Positions 36,584 to 45,240 of a DNA stretch of 53,740 bases are shown here, one piece after another. Source of the DNA: Planctomycetaceae bacterium (lineage in GTDB: Bacteria; Planctomycetota; Planctomycetia; Planctomycetales; Planctomycetaceae); assembly GCA_021732415.1 (NCBI GenBank), contig JAKFVC010000161.1:1-53740 (forward strand), read 5' to 3'. The position numbers and the translations under genes are program-made. Under the pieces are notes generated by a model. It searched no databases. It was not told the origin of the DNA and worked only from the letters and a program-made list of their open reading frames with translations. Numbering within the stretch: position 1 is the stretch's first letter; each line of letters opens with the position of its first letter.

Positions 36584-38815
36584 TCAGCCATCGCTGATCC
36601 CGAAATACTGACGCGAATCCACTCGCATCGCTGCGTCATGCGGGCACGCGTAAACACAAGACGGCCCGTGATCTCCCAGCGAACTGCACAGGTCGCAGAC
36701 GACCGCCTTCTGAGTGAATTCCTTGAGCACCACCCCGGTTTCCAGTTGAAACAAACTCGCCGGTTCCGAGTTCCCCAATTCCCGATCGCTCATATGAATC
36801 GAACCGTAGGGGCACTGATCGGCACACAACTGGCAACCGATGCAGTGATTGCGGATCCGAATTTCACCGTTGTCGCCACGGGAAATTGCGCCCACCGGGC
36901 AACCAATCATGCAGACGGGATCGAGACAACTCCGGCAGGTGACCGGCACGAGGTATTTGTCGAACCGCGGACCATCCAGATACAGCCGGTTGCGTCCGTC
37001 CGCGTGAGCGTCCACGCACGCCTCGACGCACGCTCCGCAGCGCGTACATTTCTCCAGATCGATCAACATCAATTGCTGACCTTGCACCAACCCCAGCTTC
37101 TCGAATTCGACCGTTTGACTCAGCAGCTTGCGAACGGGAGTGGCGCTGGGCGGACGGTTTTCTACCAGATTCGCGATGAGATCATCCACAATATCTTCTA
37201 GCGTGCGACGAAACGCGGGTGATACGGACGCCAGATCGTCCCGATCCAGCTTCACCAGTTCGACGCGGGACGGAGTCGCTTCCAGGTCCTGCTTGAGTTG
37301 CTCCTGGCCTCGGTCATGCTGATCAAACGCCAGGCACGAGGCACTACGCGGCTGGCCCTTCAGCAGGCCGATTTCCCCCAGGATCTCACCTTTTCCAAGA
37401 TATTTGAGAGTCCTGGCCGACTGGTGCTCGCGTCTGGGCAGCCCGTGCATGCTGGCCGCTTCCAACAGCAGGCGATGAAACAGGCGCGAACGCAACTGTG
37501 ACCAGTCTTTGACTTTCTCTGGAAAATCAGCGGTCGCTTCTTCAATCGCCAGAATATCCAGCGTGGCGACCATTGCAGACCGCTTCTCGCCGAACGCAGT
37601 GCTTAGCTCACCCGCGCTAATGAAGCGGTTGAGTTCCGCAACGATCCGTTTCTGAGTCGCCTCGTCAGCCTTGGTCCCGCTGGCGATGGAGGTCAGCAAC
37701 TCGCGAATCTCGGGCACCAATTTAGACCAGACCCGGCCGGTCAGCGATTGAGGACGTTTCTCGCCGGCGACCAATTCCTGGGCCAGGCTGTCCCAGGCGA
37801 TCCGTTTGCGTTCATCGGCGCTAAATAGGGCCGAGGCGTGCTTGACAACCTTAACCATGCCGCTACGGATCAGGTACATGCAGTCGGACTCTTCGTGCTC
37901 ATCAAAAATGATCTTGCCGGCTTGGAAATCAACCAATTCCAGACGGGGCTGCAGGTCTTGGAATTCCGCGTCCGAAAGCTCCTTAAAAACCGACAGTTGC
38001 CGGACCTGCTTGTCGAGGACTCGCGTACGGTAGATGGCGTCGTTCCGCGCCTTATACGTCGGATCCTTATAGAGCATGTCCAGGACATTGCGCAGAAACT
38101 CGAGCATGTAGCAATCTTGCTCGACGATGACCGTGGCTGAACGTGGTGCCCGGTTCAGGCAGCTCATCTCGCCGAAGATTTCCTTTTCATGCAGTGGCGC
38201 TTCGAGGGTCCGTGTATCGAGTGACATCATGCCGTCGACGGGAATGAAGGCGGGCGTTTCTTCTCCTTTGGCCGGACGTCGCAGCCAACTCGTCAGCCGA
38301 TGCAGCAATCCCCGGCGGGGGCGATCGGGATTCAGCGAAACCAGCAATTTGACCTTAGCGACGGTCGCCAGTTGATCGTGCTGAGTGGCGTCGGTGGCTT
38401 GAATGAGTGCCGCTTGACGCTTCGTAAACTTCTGAATCTCGTCCTGATACCGCTGTTGCAGCGACAGTAATCCGGGACGTGTCAGATTCTGAAAGCGTAC
38501 GGGAACATCAGCCGCTTCGCTGTCTTGTAACACTTTCTCGATAAAGTCGACTTGCTGTTGCCGCAACGCCACGACGTCATGTGCGCTCAGGATATAGAAG
38601 GCCGAAGCTCCCGCTTCCCCCTGTTGGCACATGATCTGATCGGGAGTGCATTTCCGCAGGACGGTAGCGCCTGGGAATTTGTATAGATTCGGAACTCGTT
38701 TCAAATCTTGAATGAGCGACAAGCAGCCCAATTCAGGATCGGTCAACCGTTCATCAAGCGGGCCAACCTCAAAAACTTCTTCCACCGGAAGATTAGCTTC
38801 ACGTACTGTGGCCAT
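36584..38815 (-). CDS. Cyclic nucleotide-binding / four-cluster ferredoxin fusion protein
   Basis: The 743-residue soluble protein joins two cNMP-binding folds to a DmsB/HybA-like electron-transfer domain. The first fold starts near residue 40 and reaches its phosphate-binding cassette at 214 (FGEMSCLNRAPRSAT). The second starts near 274 (LSVFKELSDAEF) with its cassette at 479 (LGEIGLLKGQPRSAS). Both keep the Glu and Arg needed for nucleotide contact, but each fold is interrupted by about 130 residues of helical insertion. From residue 590, four Cys motifs (CTRCGACVEAC, CRSCLDPVCMIGCP, CIGCQLCADQCP, CDLC-x10-CVYACP) would bind four [4Fe-4S] clusters. No signal peptide or catalytic oxidoreductase subunit is present. 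ATG 38815 has aaggga 7 nt upstream; a TTG two codons earlier is rejected. A role as a nucleotide-gated electron carrier or redox-sensing receptor is inference. Confidence 0.9.
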   Translation of the reverse strand: MATVREANLPVEEVFEVGPLDERLTDPELGCLSLIQDLKRVPNLYKFPGATVLRKCTPDQIMCQQGEAGASAFYILSAHDVVALRQQQVDFIEKVLQDSEAADVPVRFQNLTRPGLLSLQQRYQDEIQKFTKRQAALIQATDATQHDQLATVAKVKLLVSLNPDRPRRGLLHRLTSWLRRPAKGEETPAFIPVDGMMSLDTRTLEAPLHEKEIFGEMSCLNRAPRSATVIVEQDCYMLEFLRNVLDMLYKDPTYKARNDAIYRTRVLDKQVRQLSVFKELSDAEFQDLQPRLELVDFQAGKIIFDEHEESDCMYLIRSGMVKVVKHASALFSADERKRIAWDSLAQELVAGEKRPQSLTGRVWSKLVPEIRELLTSIASGTKADEATQKRIVAELNRFISAGELSTAFGEKRSAMVATLDILAIEEATADFPEKVKDWSQLRSRLFHRLLLEAASMHGLPRREHQSARTLKYLGKGEILGEIGLLKGQPRSASCLAFDQHDRGQEQLKQDLEATPSRVELVKLDRDDLASVSPAFRRTLEDIVDDLIANLVENRPPSATPVRKLLSQTVEFEKLGLVQGQQLMLIDLEKCTRCGACVEACVDAHADGRNRLYLDGPRFDKYLVPVTCRSCLDPVCMIGCPVGAISRGDNGEIRIRNHCIGCQLCADQCPYGSIHMSDRELGNSEPASLFQLETGVVLKEFTQKAVVCDLCSSLGDHGPSCVYACPHDAAMRVDSRQYFGISDG

Positions 38816-38939
38816 GAACAATCCCTTGGAGACTCGAACCGAGTGTGTTGTGACGGGTCGTCCGACATGCTCGCCATAAGAGCAAACGATATGGTCTCTA
38901 CATTTTCACAATTCTGCTTGTGAACGCAAGTTGCAAACC

Positions 38940-39022
38940 GTAGCCTGCGTAGCAGAACTCGCCAGGAGTTCTGGCCGCACTGGTCCCCCCCCGGAGTCTT
39001 GGCGACTTCGGCTACGCTACGG
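38940..39022. repeat. Palindromic sequence between cNMP/ferredoxin and hflK-like genes
   Basis: A short hairpin, cagaactcgccaggagttct, lies at 38953-38973, flanked by ccgtagcc and ggctacgctacgg, which are partly complementary. The distal arm overlaps the stop codon of the hflK-like gene (39017-39019). Confidence 0.55.
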
Positions 39023-39967
39023 ACGGTCCCTCCGTTGGATCGTCAAATCAATCGGCTTCTGGCCATCCACATAAATCTGCCGCGCGAGTTTCGGCAGCAA
39101 CTCTTCAAGGGTCGTCCAATACAACCGCTGCATGGTCATCTCGCGTACCTGGGCTCGAGCATCGGTTCCCGGCACGGCCGCCTTGTCGAATTGATCGACC
39201 AGTGCATCGAAACGGCTGGCCTCGGCCGTGGCGGCAGACAATGCCTGGGCTCGAGTCGATTCGGCCTGGTCTCGCAATTGGCTGGCTTGCGCGTTTGCCT
39301 GGGCGAGCAGCCGTTCGGACATCGTCTGGGCTTCGCTCATCAGGCGTTCTTTTTCGGCTCGGGCATTGGAGACATCCAGAAAGGCCTGTTTCACCGGGAC
39401 GGGCGGACGAACATCTGCCAGCGTGACGTCTTCCACGAAGACACCCAGCCCCTGGATGCCGGCCAGACGCCGGGCTTCCGCCGTCAACAATTGACGCAGG
39501 GCATTCAGCCCCAGCGGGTGGACATAATCCACGCCACTGCGGGCCACCACATCGGCAACCAGCGATTGTGTCAGGAACCGCAAATGCCGGTCGGGGCTCT
39601 CATGGTGCAGGAGAAATTGACGCGGATCATCAATCCGAAATTGCACGCTGATCTGTAAATTGAGAATGTTCTTGTCACCGGTCAGGTACTCGGACTGGCG
39701 ACTGGCGGCGGGCGGTTTCAAGAAATCGCTGTCGCTGACTTCGTCCGCGGTTCCCAATCCCACGGTGACCGTGCGGGTCTCGTTCAAGTTGACTCGATCG
39801 ACCTGACTCATCGGCCAGGGCCAGCCAAAATGGAGACCGCTGCCCACCAACTGCGACTGAGCCCGCCCGAACGAACGCACCACGGCCTGCTCGTTGCCGC
39901 GGACAACATAGAGACCGCTCAACGCATAGAGGCCAACCAACAAGCTCACCAGCAGAAGACGCTTCAT
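39017..39967 (-). CDS. hflK: HflK-like SPFH/band 7 membrane protein
   Basis: The 316-residue protein has an N-terminal membrane anchor (MKRLLLVSLLVGLYALSGLY) and an SPFH domain (about 25-200), then a coiled coil (ARAEKERLMSEAQTMSERLL ... ARAQALSAATAEASRFDALV) typical of HflK. In Escherichia coli, HflK and HflC form a large cage around the FtsH protease and modulate membrane-protein turnover; no ftsH is in this window. It lacks the long Gly/Pro-rich N-terminal tail of E. coli HflK. The frame opens 56 codons upstream, inside the preceding gene, but ATG 39967 has ggggag at 6 nt and starts the anchor directly. Its ATG overlaps the upstream gene's TGA (ATGA), implying coupled translation. Confidence 0.85.
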   Translation of the reverse strand: MKRLLLVSLLVGLYALSGLYVVRGNEQAVVRSFGRAQSQLVGSGLHFGWPWPMSQVDRVNLNETRTVTVGLGTADEVSDSDFLKPPAASRQSEYLTGDKNILNLQISVQFRIDDPRQFLLHHESPDRHLRFLTQSLVADVVARSGVDYVHPLGLNALRQLLTAEARRLAGIQGLGVFVEDVTLADVRPPVPVKQAFLDVSNARAEKERLMSEAQTMSERLLAQANAQASQLRDQAESTRAQALSAATAEASRFDALVDQFDKAAVPGTDARAQVREMTMQRLYWTTLEELLPKLARQIYVDGQKPIDLTIQRRDRP

Positions 39968-41043
39968 GGCGTGCTCCCCGTAACGGGAGCTTCTGTGGTA
40001 CGTGGCTTGGGCAGAGAATTCGTCTTGGACGGCAGGCCCTCGATCAACAATTTGAGGAATGGGCTGGATGCCGACAAGACCAGCGTCGTCTGATTCGTCA
40101 GGACTTTCTGGTAGCTCTCCAGGTTGCGGAGCCACGCGTAGAACTCGGGGTCGCGAGCGTGGGCCGTATTGCGAATCTGCAATGCCTCGGCCTCGCCCGC
40201 GGCGCGAATGGCGGCCGCTTCGCTGTTCGCCTTGGCCATGATTTCGGCACTGCGGCGCTTGGCCTGGCTTTCGATGACCACTTTTTCGGCCTCGCCGGCG
40301 CTGCGATACCGCTGGGCGATTTTGTCGCGTTCTTTCCGCATCCGTTCATAGACCGCGAACAGGTTGCCTTCAGGCAGATTGATCCGCTGAATCCCGATGT
40401 CCAGGATCTCGACCCCCAGCCGTGACGTCAGCGAGGCCGCTTCATCGGGCTCCTGCCGGACCTGTTTCTGAACGCGGTTCGTCAGATCGGCCAGCGGACT
40501 GGCACCTTGTGGGCCAGCTTCCGAATCGGTGGAGACCAGCAGGTCGCTCAACGCGAGACGGCCCATCTCTTCCGACATGACCGAACGCAGGCGGGTATCC
40601 AGGCGAGCTTCCGTCGTCGGAATTCCCCCCAGCCCGCGATAGAACTTGACCACGGGCCGATCGGCAAAGTTCTTGTCGGCCCCCGTCGAGGCCGCGATGC
40701 GCCAGCACAAGTACGTGTCGACAATGATGTTCTTGCGGTCGCGGGTAAACATCTCCCGGCCCCGCGGATCGAACAACTGCAGTCTCCGGTCGAACCGACG
40801 CACGGTTTCGACCGGCCACGGAAGCTTGAAGTGCAGCCCCCGGTCCGACTGTGCCAGATCGACCTGATCGTACACGGCAGTAATGACCCCAAACCGTTCC
40901 ACAATGACGAGTTCAGTTTCATCGACGAAGACGACAGACCCGACCACCAAAGCAATCAACAAACTGACAAATACGAACTGACCGATCACCTGCCAGGCAC
41001 GGGTGGAAATCAGAGGTCGAGTTTCGGCATCGGAAGCGGGCAT
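39964..41043 (-). CDS. hflC: HflC-like SPFH/band 7 membrane protein
   Basis: The 359-residue protein has one membrane helix (about residues 20-41), an SPFH domain (VDETELVIVERFGVI...GLHFKLPWPVETVRRFD) and the HflC signature LGVEILDIGIQRINLPEGN followed by VYERMRKERDKIAQRYRSAG and an Ala/Glu-rich coiled coil ending DPEFYAWLRNLESYQK. It is the upstream partner of the hflK-like gene (4-nt overlap), so the order is hflC-hflK, opposite to E. coli. A C-terminal tail of about 45 residues extends past the SPFH region. The start ATG 41043 has only a weak ribosome-binding site. Confidence 0.9.
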   Translation of the reverse strand: MPASDAETRPLISTRAWQVIGQFVFVSLLIALVVGSVVFVDETELVIVERFGVITAVYDQVDLAQSDRGLHFKLPWPVETVRRFDRRLQLFDPRGREMFTRDRKNIIVDTYLCWRIAASTGADKNFADRPVVKFYRGLGGIPTTEARLDTRLRSVMSEEMGRLALSDLLVSTDSEAGPQGASPLADLTNRVQKQVRQEPDEAASLTSRLGVEILDIGIQRINLPEGNLFAVYERMRKERDKIAQRYRSAGEAEKVVIESQAKRRSAEIMAKANSEAAAIRAAGEAEALQIRNTAHARDPEFYAWLRNLESYQKVLTNQTTLVLSASSPFLKLLIEGLPSKTNSLPKPRTTEAPVTGSTP

Positions 41044-41167
41044 GTCACGAACAATTTCTCAGCAGCGTCGATCAATAAAAATGGCCAGTCTCTCCAGAGT
41101 ACCGACCAGCCCGCGGGATGTCCAAGTCGAAGCTGACATTCACCTGCTGCGGGGGCATTTGGAAACC

Positions 41168-41402
41168 GCCCCCGTTGGGCTTGTCCCAACGGAGCGCTGA
41201 CTGGTCGGCTACCCAGCAACGAGTTTTGCAGAATTCTCAACCTTTACGTCTCCGCTGCCCCCTGCCGCCAGCCAGTCGCTGCTGTAACTGCGGTTCGCTC
41301 ACGGCGGCAGGGGGCAGCGGAGACCACGCGTTGAGGGTCCAGAACATTTCTCTCTAGTAGCTGGCCAGTCAGCGCTCCGTCGGGACAAGCCCAACGGGGG
41401 CG
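41168..41402. repeat. 235-bp palindromic element K, left copy
   Basis: The outer arms (gcccccgttgggcttgtccc ... acaagcccaacgggggcg) and inner arms (ctccgctgccccctgccgcc ... ggcggcagggggcagcggag) are complementary. Read in reverse complement, the copy at 42691-42924 aligns from end to end with this one, including non-palindromic parts such as gcgagttttgcagaattctc. The remaining 41403-41733 contains nothing I recognise. Confidence 0.88.
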
Positions 41403-41733
41403 ACAACAGGCGGTAATTCTGGGTTTCGCTGTTAAACAGTTACCCAGAATCTCGAAAATCATTCCCCTCCAAATAGCGGATGCACGCCACGCTGTGGATT
41501 ATGGTGAACGAAATTGACTTGCCGTGGCTACCGCGATAGATTCAATCGATCTTTACACAATCTTCTAAGAGGATCAGAACGGCACGTTCAGCGCCCGTTC
41601 TATCTGGGCAGAGTCCGTCCGGTCTATCAATTCGTCAGGTTCTTTGGCCAATTCTGCTTTTCTGATAATCCGATTTATCTGCACTGGCATTCTGGTGCCG
41701 CTGCCGTCATTTGTCGTTCGTAAGGCGCCGATT

Positions 41734-42660
41734 ATGAAAAATACGAGCGGATCTCGCAGGCAGGCGTTTACCTTGATCGAGTTGCTGGTCGTGATTGCGA
41801 TTATCGCGGTGCTGATCGCACTGCTGTTGCCGGCAGTGCAGCAGGCGCGTGAGGCCGCTCGTCGGACGCAGTGCAAAAACCACTTGAAGCAGTGGGGGTT
41901 GGCGCTGCACAACTACCACGACACCCACAGGGCGTTCCCGTTTGCCGCGACCAATATCCCACGGCACACGTACGTCGTCAGCCTGTGGCCCTACATGGAT
42001 CAGGCGGTGATGTCCAACCAGTACAGCTTCAATGTTGGTTTTTGGGAACCACCGAACTGCGTGAGCAACACGTTCAATGGCGTGGTGGCCAAGCAATTGG
42101 CGACGTACTTCTGCCCTAGCGACAAAAGTGGATTTTGGACGGCCGATCAATACTGGCGGTCGCGCGGCAGCTATGTCGTCAACTGGGGCAACGTCACTCG
42201 GCCCCAGATTGCGGCTCCCTCCAGTCTGGCGCCATTTGGTTACATCAACGATAATCCCGCAACTCCGCGAGTCGGACGGATCAACGAATTTACCGACGGG
42301 ACGTCGAATACGCTGATGATGTCGGAAATCCTGATGTCGAAGAATGACGGGGATTATGACGTTCGCGGAGATGTCCTCAATGATGACCCGAATTTCGTGT
42401 CTTTTCAGTTCATGACCGTCAATACGCCGAACAGCAAAAACCCCGACACGAACAACTACTGCAGCACGACGGCGATCGACTCGCGGATGCCTTGTGCGCC
42501 GGGCGGGAATCAACAGGCCATCGCCCGGAGCCGTCACGTCGGCGGCGTCCATGTCCTGATGGGCGACGGGGCAGTGCGGTTTGTCAGTGACAGTATCAGC
42601 TTCGTTACCTGGCAAGCATTGGGGTCGATGAACGGTGCCGAGACCTTCGGTGATTTCTAA
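41734..42660 (+). CDS. DUF1559 pseudopilin-like protein (canonical prepilin N terminus)
   Basis: The 308-residue protein has a type IV prepilin leader (MKNTSGSRRQAFTLIELLVV), the helix end LLLPAVQQAREAARRTQCKN and H-X9-DG (HVGGVHVLMGDG). Cleavage would fall just before Phe-Thr-Leu-Ile-Glu, placing the mature N-terminal helix in or across the inner membrane. The C terminus is GAETFGDF. The start at 41734 has aagg about 9 nt upstream; the frame opens at TTG 41644 but that would bury the leader. A small lipoprotein follows, a frequent partner of DUF1559 genes in planctomycetes. The gene is bracketed by two oppositely oriented copies of element K. Confidence 0.92.
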   Translation: MKNTSGSRRQAFTLIELLVVIAIIAVLIALLLPAVQQAREAARRTQCKNHLKQWGLALHNYHDTHRAFPFAATNIPRHTYVVSLWPYMDQAVMSNQYSFNVGFWEPPNCVSNTFNGVVAKQLATYFCPSDKSGFWTADQYWRSRGSYVVNWGNVTRPQIAAPSSLAPFGYINDNPATPRVGRINEFTDGTSNTLMMSEILMSKNDGDYDVRGDVLNDDPNFVSFQFMTVNTPNSKNPDTNNYCSTTAIDSRMPCAPGGNQQAIARSRHVGGVHVLMGDGAVRFVSDSISFVTWQALGSMNGAETFGDF

Positions 42661-42690
42661 GCAAAGTGGGGTAGGCTCGCGGCGTTTCCG

Positions 42691-42924
42691 GCCCCCGTCG
42701 GGCTTGTCCCGGCGGAGCCCTGACTGGTCTGCTACTGGGGAGAAACGAATTGGATCATCAACGCGTGGTCTCCGATGCCCCCTGCCGCCGTGAGCGAACC
42801 GTTGTAATAGCGGCGACTGGCCGGCGGCAGGGGGCATCGGAGATGTAACGGTTGAGAATTCTGCAAAACTCGCTGTTGGGTAGCTGGCCAGTCAGCGCTC
42901 CGTCGGAACAAGCCCGACGGGGGC
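42691..42924. repeat. 235-bp palindromic element K, right copy (inverted)
   Basis: This is the inverted copy of 41168-41402. It starts about 30 nt after the stop codon of the DUF1559 gene. Both the outer arms (gcccccgtcgggcttgtccc ... acaagcccgacgggggcg) and the inner arms (gatgccccctgccgccgtg ... ggcggcagggggcatcgg) are kept. Confidence 0.88.
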
Positions 42925-42965
42925 GATTCATCATCGGTTTTGTTAGAGATTCTTAGTCGAAGAAA

Positions 42966-42988
42966 GACAGGCTGGAAGCCTATCCTAC
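42966..42988. repeat. Short dispersed repeat (gacaggctggaagcctatcc)
   Basis: The copy ends 11 nt before the start codon of the small lipoprotein. It is identical to the copy at 31088-31110. Confidence 0.78.
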
Positions 42989-42999
42989 GGAAGAGATTT

Positions 43000-43437
43000 A
43001 TGCGCATGGCGAATGGTCGAGTTTTGGCGGTGATGGCTCTGGTGTGGGCCTGCGGACTGTCTGGTTGCGGTGGGGCCACCAACAACGGCCCCCCGACAAA
43101 GCTCGTCCAGGGAACGGTGAAACTCGGGGGCACGCCGCTCCTGGAGGGCTCGATCAGCTTCCAGGCCGTGAAGGGGGACGAGTCGCCCATGGTCGCAACG
43201 ATCAAGAAAGGTTACTACTCGATACCGGTGACACTGGGGGAAAAGCGGGTCTCAATCACCTCCCGCAAAGTGCTGCGAATGGAAAAGGCCTACAACTCCC
43301 CGGACAGCCCTATGAGACCCATCTATGGGGAACTCGTGCCGGCAAAATACAACACGCGGAGCGAACTTGCGCGGACAATTGACTCGGGCAAAATCAACGG
43401 TGATTTCGATTTGGAAGCGGAACCGGAAAAGAAGTGA
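43000..43437 (+). CDS. Small lipoprotein downstream of a DUF1559 gene
   Basis: The 145-residue predicted lipoprotein has a signal (MRMANGRVLAVMALVWACGL) ending in the lipobox LSGC with Cys23. The mature part begins with a Gly/Asn/Pro linker and continues VQGTVKLGGTPLLEGSISFQ, the usual pattern of the small Ig/carboxypeptidase-regulatory-like lipoproteins found beside DUF1559 genes. Function unknown. The ATG at 43000 has aagaga just upstream. The frame extends 20 codons further, but through a dispersed repeat. The C terminus is Lys/Glu-rich (LEAEPEKK), immediately followed by a family J hairpin. Confidence 0.82.
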   Translation: MRMANGRVLAVMALVWACGLSGCGGATNNGPPTKLVQGTVKLGGTPLLEGSISFQAVKGDESPMVATIKKGYYSIPVTLGEKRVSITSRKVLRMEKAYNSPDSPMRPIYGELVPAKYNTRSELARTIDSGKINGDFDLEAEPEKK

Positions 43438-43444
43438 CGCGGCT

Positions 43445-43559
43445 GGGAGGGCGAGGCTCCCGCCGAGCCTAAAGCGACCGCAGGTCGGCGTCCGCCGGAG
43501 GCCTCCGGCGGTCGCCGAGCTAAAGCTCGTGTTAGGCTCGGCGGGAGCCTCGCCCTCCC
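43445..43559. repeat. GC-rich hairpin family J, copy 4
   Basis: It begins 8 nt after the lipoprotein stop codon. This is the shortest copy, because its central spacer is lost: gtccgccggaggcctccggcgg is almost a perfect palindrome here. It likely folds into a long hairpin at the mRNA 3' end. Confidence 0.92.
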
Positions 43560-43671
43560 AGACTGGCCTCACCATGTCAATTGTTTCTTGCCTCACATAT
43601 GCAGGTGTGCGAGAATGCGTCAACAGGGTTTGATGCGTTTCCCGGCTTGGCGGTCACTTGAGGTGCTCGGA

Positions 43672-45039
43672 ATGGATCACGGCGAAGGTGCAGCTCGACG
43701 TCAACGATTGACGCGACGGCAAGTGTTGCAGGTGGGTAGCTTAGGGACGCTCGGCTTGACCTTGCCCGCGCTGTTGCAGGCTGAAGCACATCGTTCGCCG
43801 ACGGTCTCGGCCGCGGCTGACTCTTGCATCGTGATTTTTCTCAATGGTGGTCCCAGTCATCTTGATATGTGGGACATGAAGCCGCAGGCGCCGACGGGGA
43901 TCCGGGGAGAATTTAATCCGATCTCGACCAGTACTCCCGGAGTGCAGTTTTCGGAGCATCTGCCGCGGATGGCGCAGCACATGCACCGTTGCACGCTGAT
44001 CCGGTCTGCTCATCATGGAGTCAACAATTCTCATGCGGCGGCGGTTTATGCGGCGCTGACGGGCCATGATCGTGGAGAAGCCGGCGGCGGGACCAAGCCG
44101 ACCGACTATCCGGCGATTGGTTCGGTCACCGGTCACCTGCGGCCTCCCGCCGAACCGATCGTGCCGTTTGTGTGTTTGCCCTACATCACCAAAGAGGGTG
44201 CCGGTGGACCGCCGCAGCCGGGATTCTTCGGCGGCTGGATGGGGAAGCAGTTCGATCCGCTGTTTGTCCTGAAAGATCCGAACGCCGCCGATTTTTCGAT
44301 CCCCGAGTTGACTCGGCTGGTTGAAGTCTCGCCGCAGCGTCTGGTGCAGCGACGCGATCTGCAATCGACACTCAACACGCAATTTGCCGAGCGTGGTTCG
44401 AGCGTCATCAATGGGATGAATGGCTTTCAGCAGCGGGCTCTTGATCTGCTCAGTTCCGAAGCGGCTCAGAAAGCGTTTCAACTCTCGCTGGAGCCCGATC
44501 CCGTCCGCGACGCCTATGGCCGCAATATCTACGGACAAAGCACACTGCTCGCCCGCCGCTTGATTGAAGCCGGGACGCGCGTGGTGACCATTTCCTGGGC
44601 GCCAGATGCGAATGCGACGTGGGATACTCATGGCAACAACTTCGTCTCGCTGAAGGGGCGATTGCTGCCGCAACTCGACATGGCCGTCAGCAGTTTGCTG
44701 CAGGATCTGGCCGATCGCAGCTTGCTGAAGCGGACGCTGGTCTGCGTGATGGGCGAGTTTGGCCGGACTCCCAAGATCAACGCTGGCGCGGGCCGCGATC
44801 ATTGGAATTTCGGTTACAGTCTGCTGCTGGCGGGAGGCGGCATGAAGGGGGGCTATGTCTACGGCTCCAGCGACAAGATCGGTGGCGAACCGGCCAGCGA
44901 TCCCGTCGTGCCCGCTGAGATCGTGGCTACCATCTATCAATCGCTGGGGATCTCGCCGATTTCAGAGCTGTATGATTCGACTAATCGGCCTTACACCCTT
45001 GTCCCGTGGGGTGAATCGATCGATCGCTTGTTTGCGTAG
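43672..45039 (+). CDS. DUF1501 family Tat-exported protein
   Basis: The 455-residue protein belongs to DUF1501, an abundant planctomycete family with an alkaline-phosphatase/sulfatase-like fold. A Tat signal is present (LTRRQVLQVGSLGTLGLTLP, Arg15-Arg16). Family landmarks include IVIFLNGGPSHLDMWDMKPQ, NNSHAAAVYAALTGHD, WDTHGNNF and the metal-site-like VCVMGEFGRTPKIN...GRDHWN. The function is not established, though the conserved His and Asp residues suggest a metal-dependent hydrolase. I chose ATG 43672 (gagg 8 nt upstream, signal at the N terminus); ATGs at 43615 and 43633 are in frame. The usual DUF1549/DUF1553 partner is 15 kb away. Confidence 0.9.
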   Translation: MDHGEGAARRQRLTRRQVLQVGSLGTLGLTLPALLQAEAHRSPTVSAAADSCIVIFLNGGPSHLDMWDMKPQAPTGIRGEFNPISTSTPGVQFSEHLPRMAQHMHRCTLIRSAHHGVNNSHAAAVYAALTGHDRGEAGGGTKPTDYPAIGSVTGHLRPPAEPIVPFVCLPYITKEGAGGPPQPGFFGGWMGKQFDPLFVLKDPNAADFSIPELTRLVEVSPQRLVQRRDLQSTLNTQFAERGSSVINGMNGFQQRALDLLSSEAAQKAFQLSLEPDPVRDAYGRNIYGQSTLLARRLIEAGTRVVTISWAPDANATWDTHGNNFVSLKGRLLPQLDMAVSSLLQDLADRSLLKRTLVCVMGEFGRTPKINAGAGRDHWNFGYSLLLAGGGMKGGYVYGSSDKIGGEPASDPVVPAEIVATIYQSLGISPISELYDSTNRPYTLVPWGESIDRLFA

Positions 45040-45090
45040 CACCCAATTTCCCGTCGCTCACCCGAGAGCGAGTTTGAAAGTCCCGTTTTT

Positions 45091-45217
45091 GGGAGGGCGA
45101 GGCTCCCGCCGAGCCTAGTACGACCGCAGGTCGGCGTCCGCCGGAGGCCCGTCTTTATGCCTCCGGCGGACGCCGAGCTAAAGCTCGTGTTAGGCTCGGC
45201 GGGAGCCTCGCCCTCCC
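45091..45217. repeat. GC-rich hairpin family J, copy 5
   Basis: It lies between the DUF1501 and molybdopterin-protein genes. One arm has gagcctagtacgaccg where other copies have gagcctaaagcgaccg. The position after a stop codon matches the other copies. Confidence 0.92.
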
Positions 45218-45240
45218 ATGTCACGCCCTGAGAGTTCATC

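Noticed and set aside
41707-42837. 376-codon antisense frame over the DUF1559 gene
   Set aside because: It runs through a conserved pseudopilin gene and into a palindromic element; not credible as protein.
43741-44940. 399-codon antisense frame in the DUF1501 gene, and 395 codons at 47274-48461 in the G8 gene
   Set aside because: Both oppose clearly conserved proteins and carry no recognisable motif.
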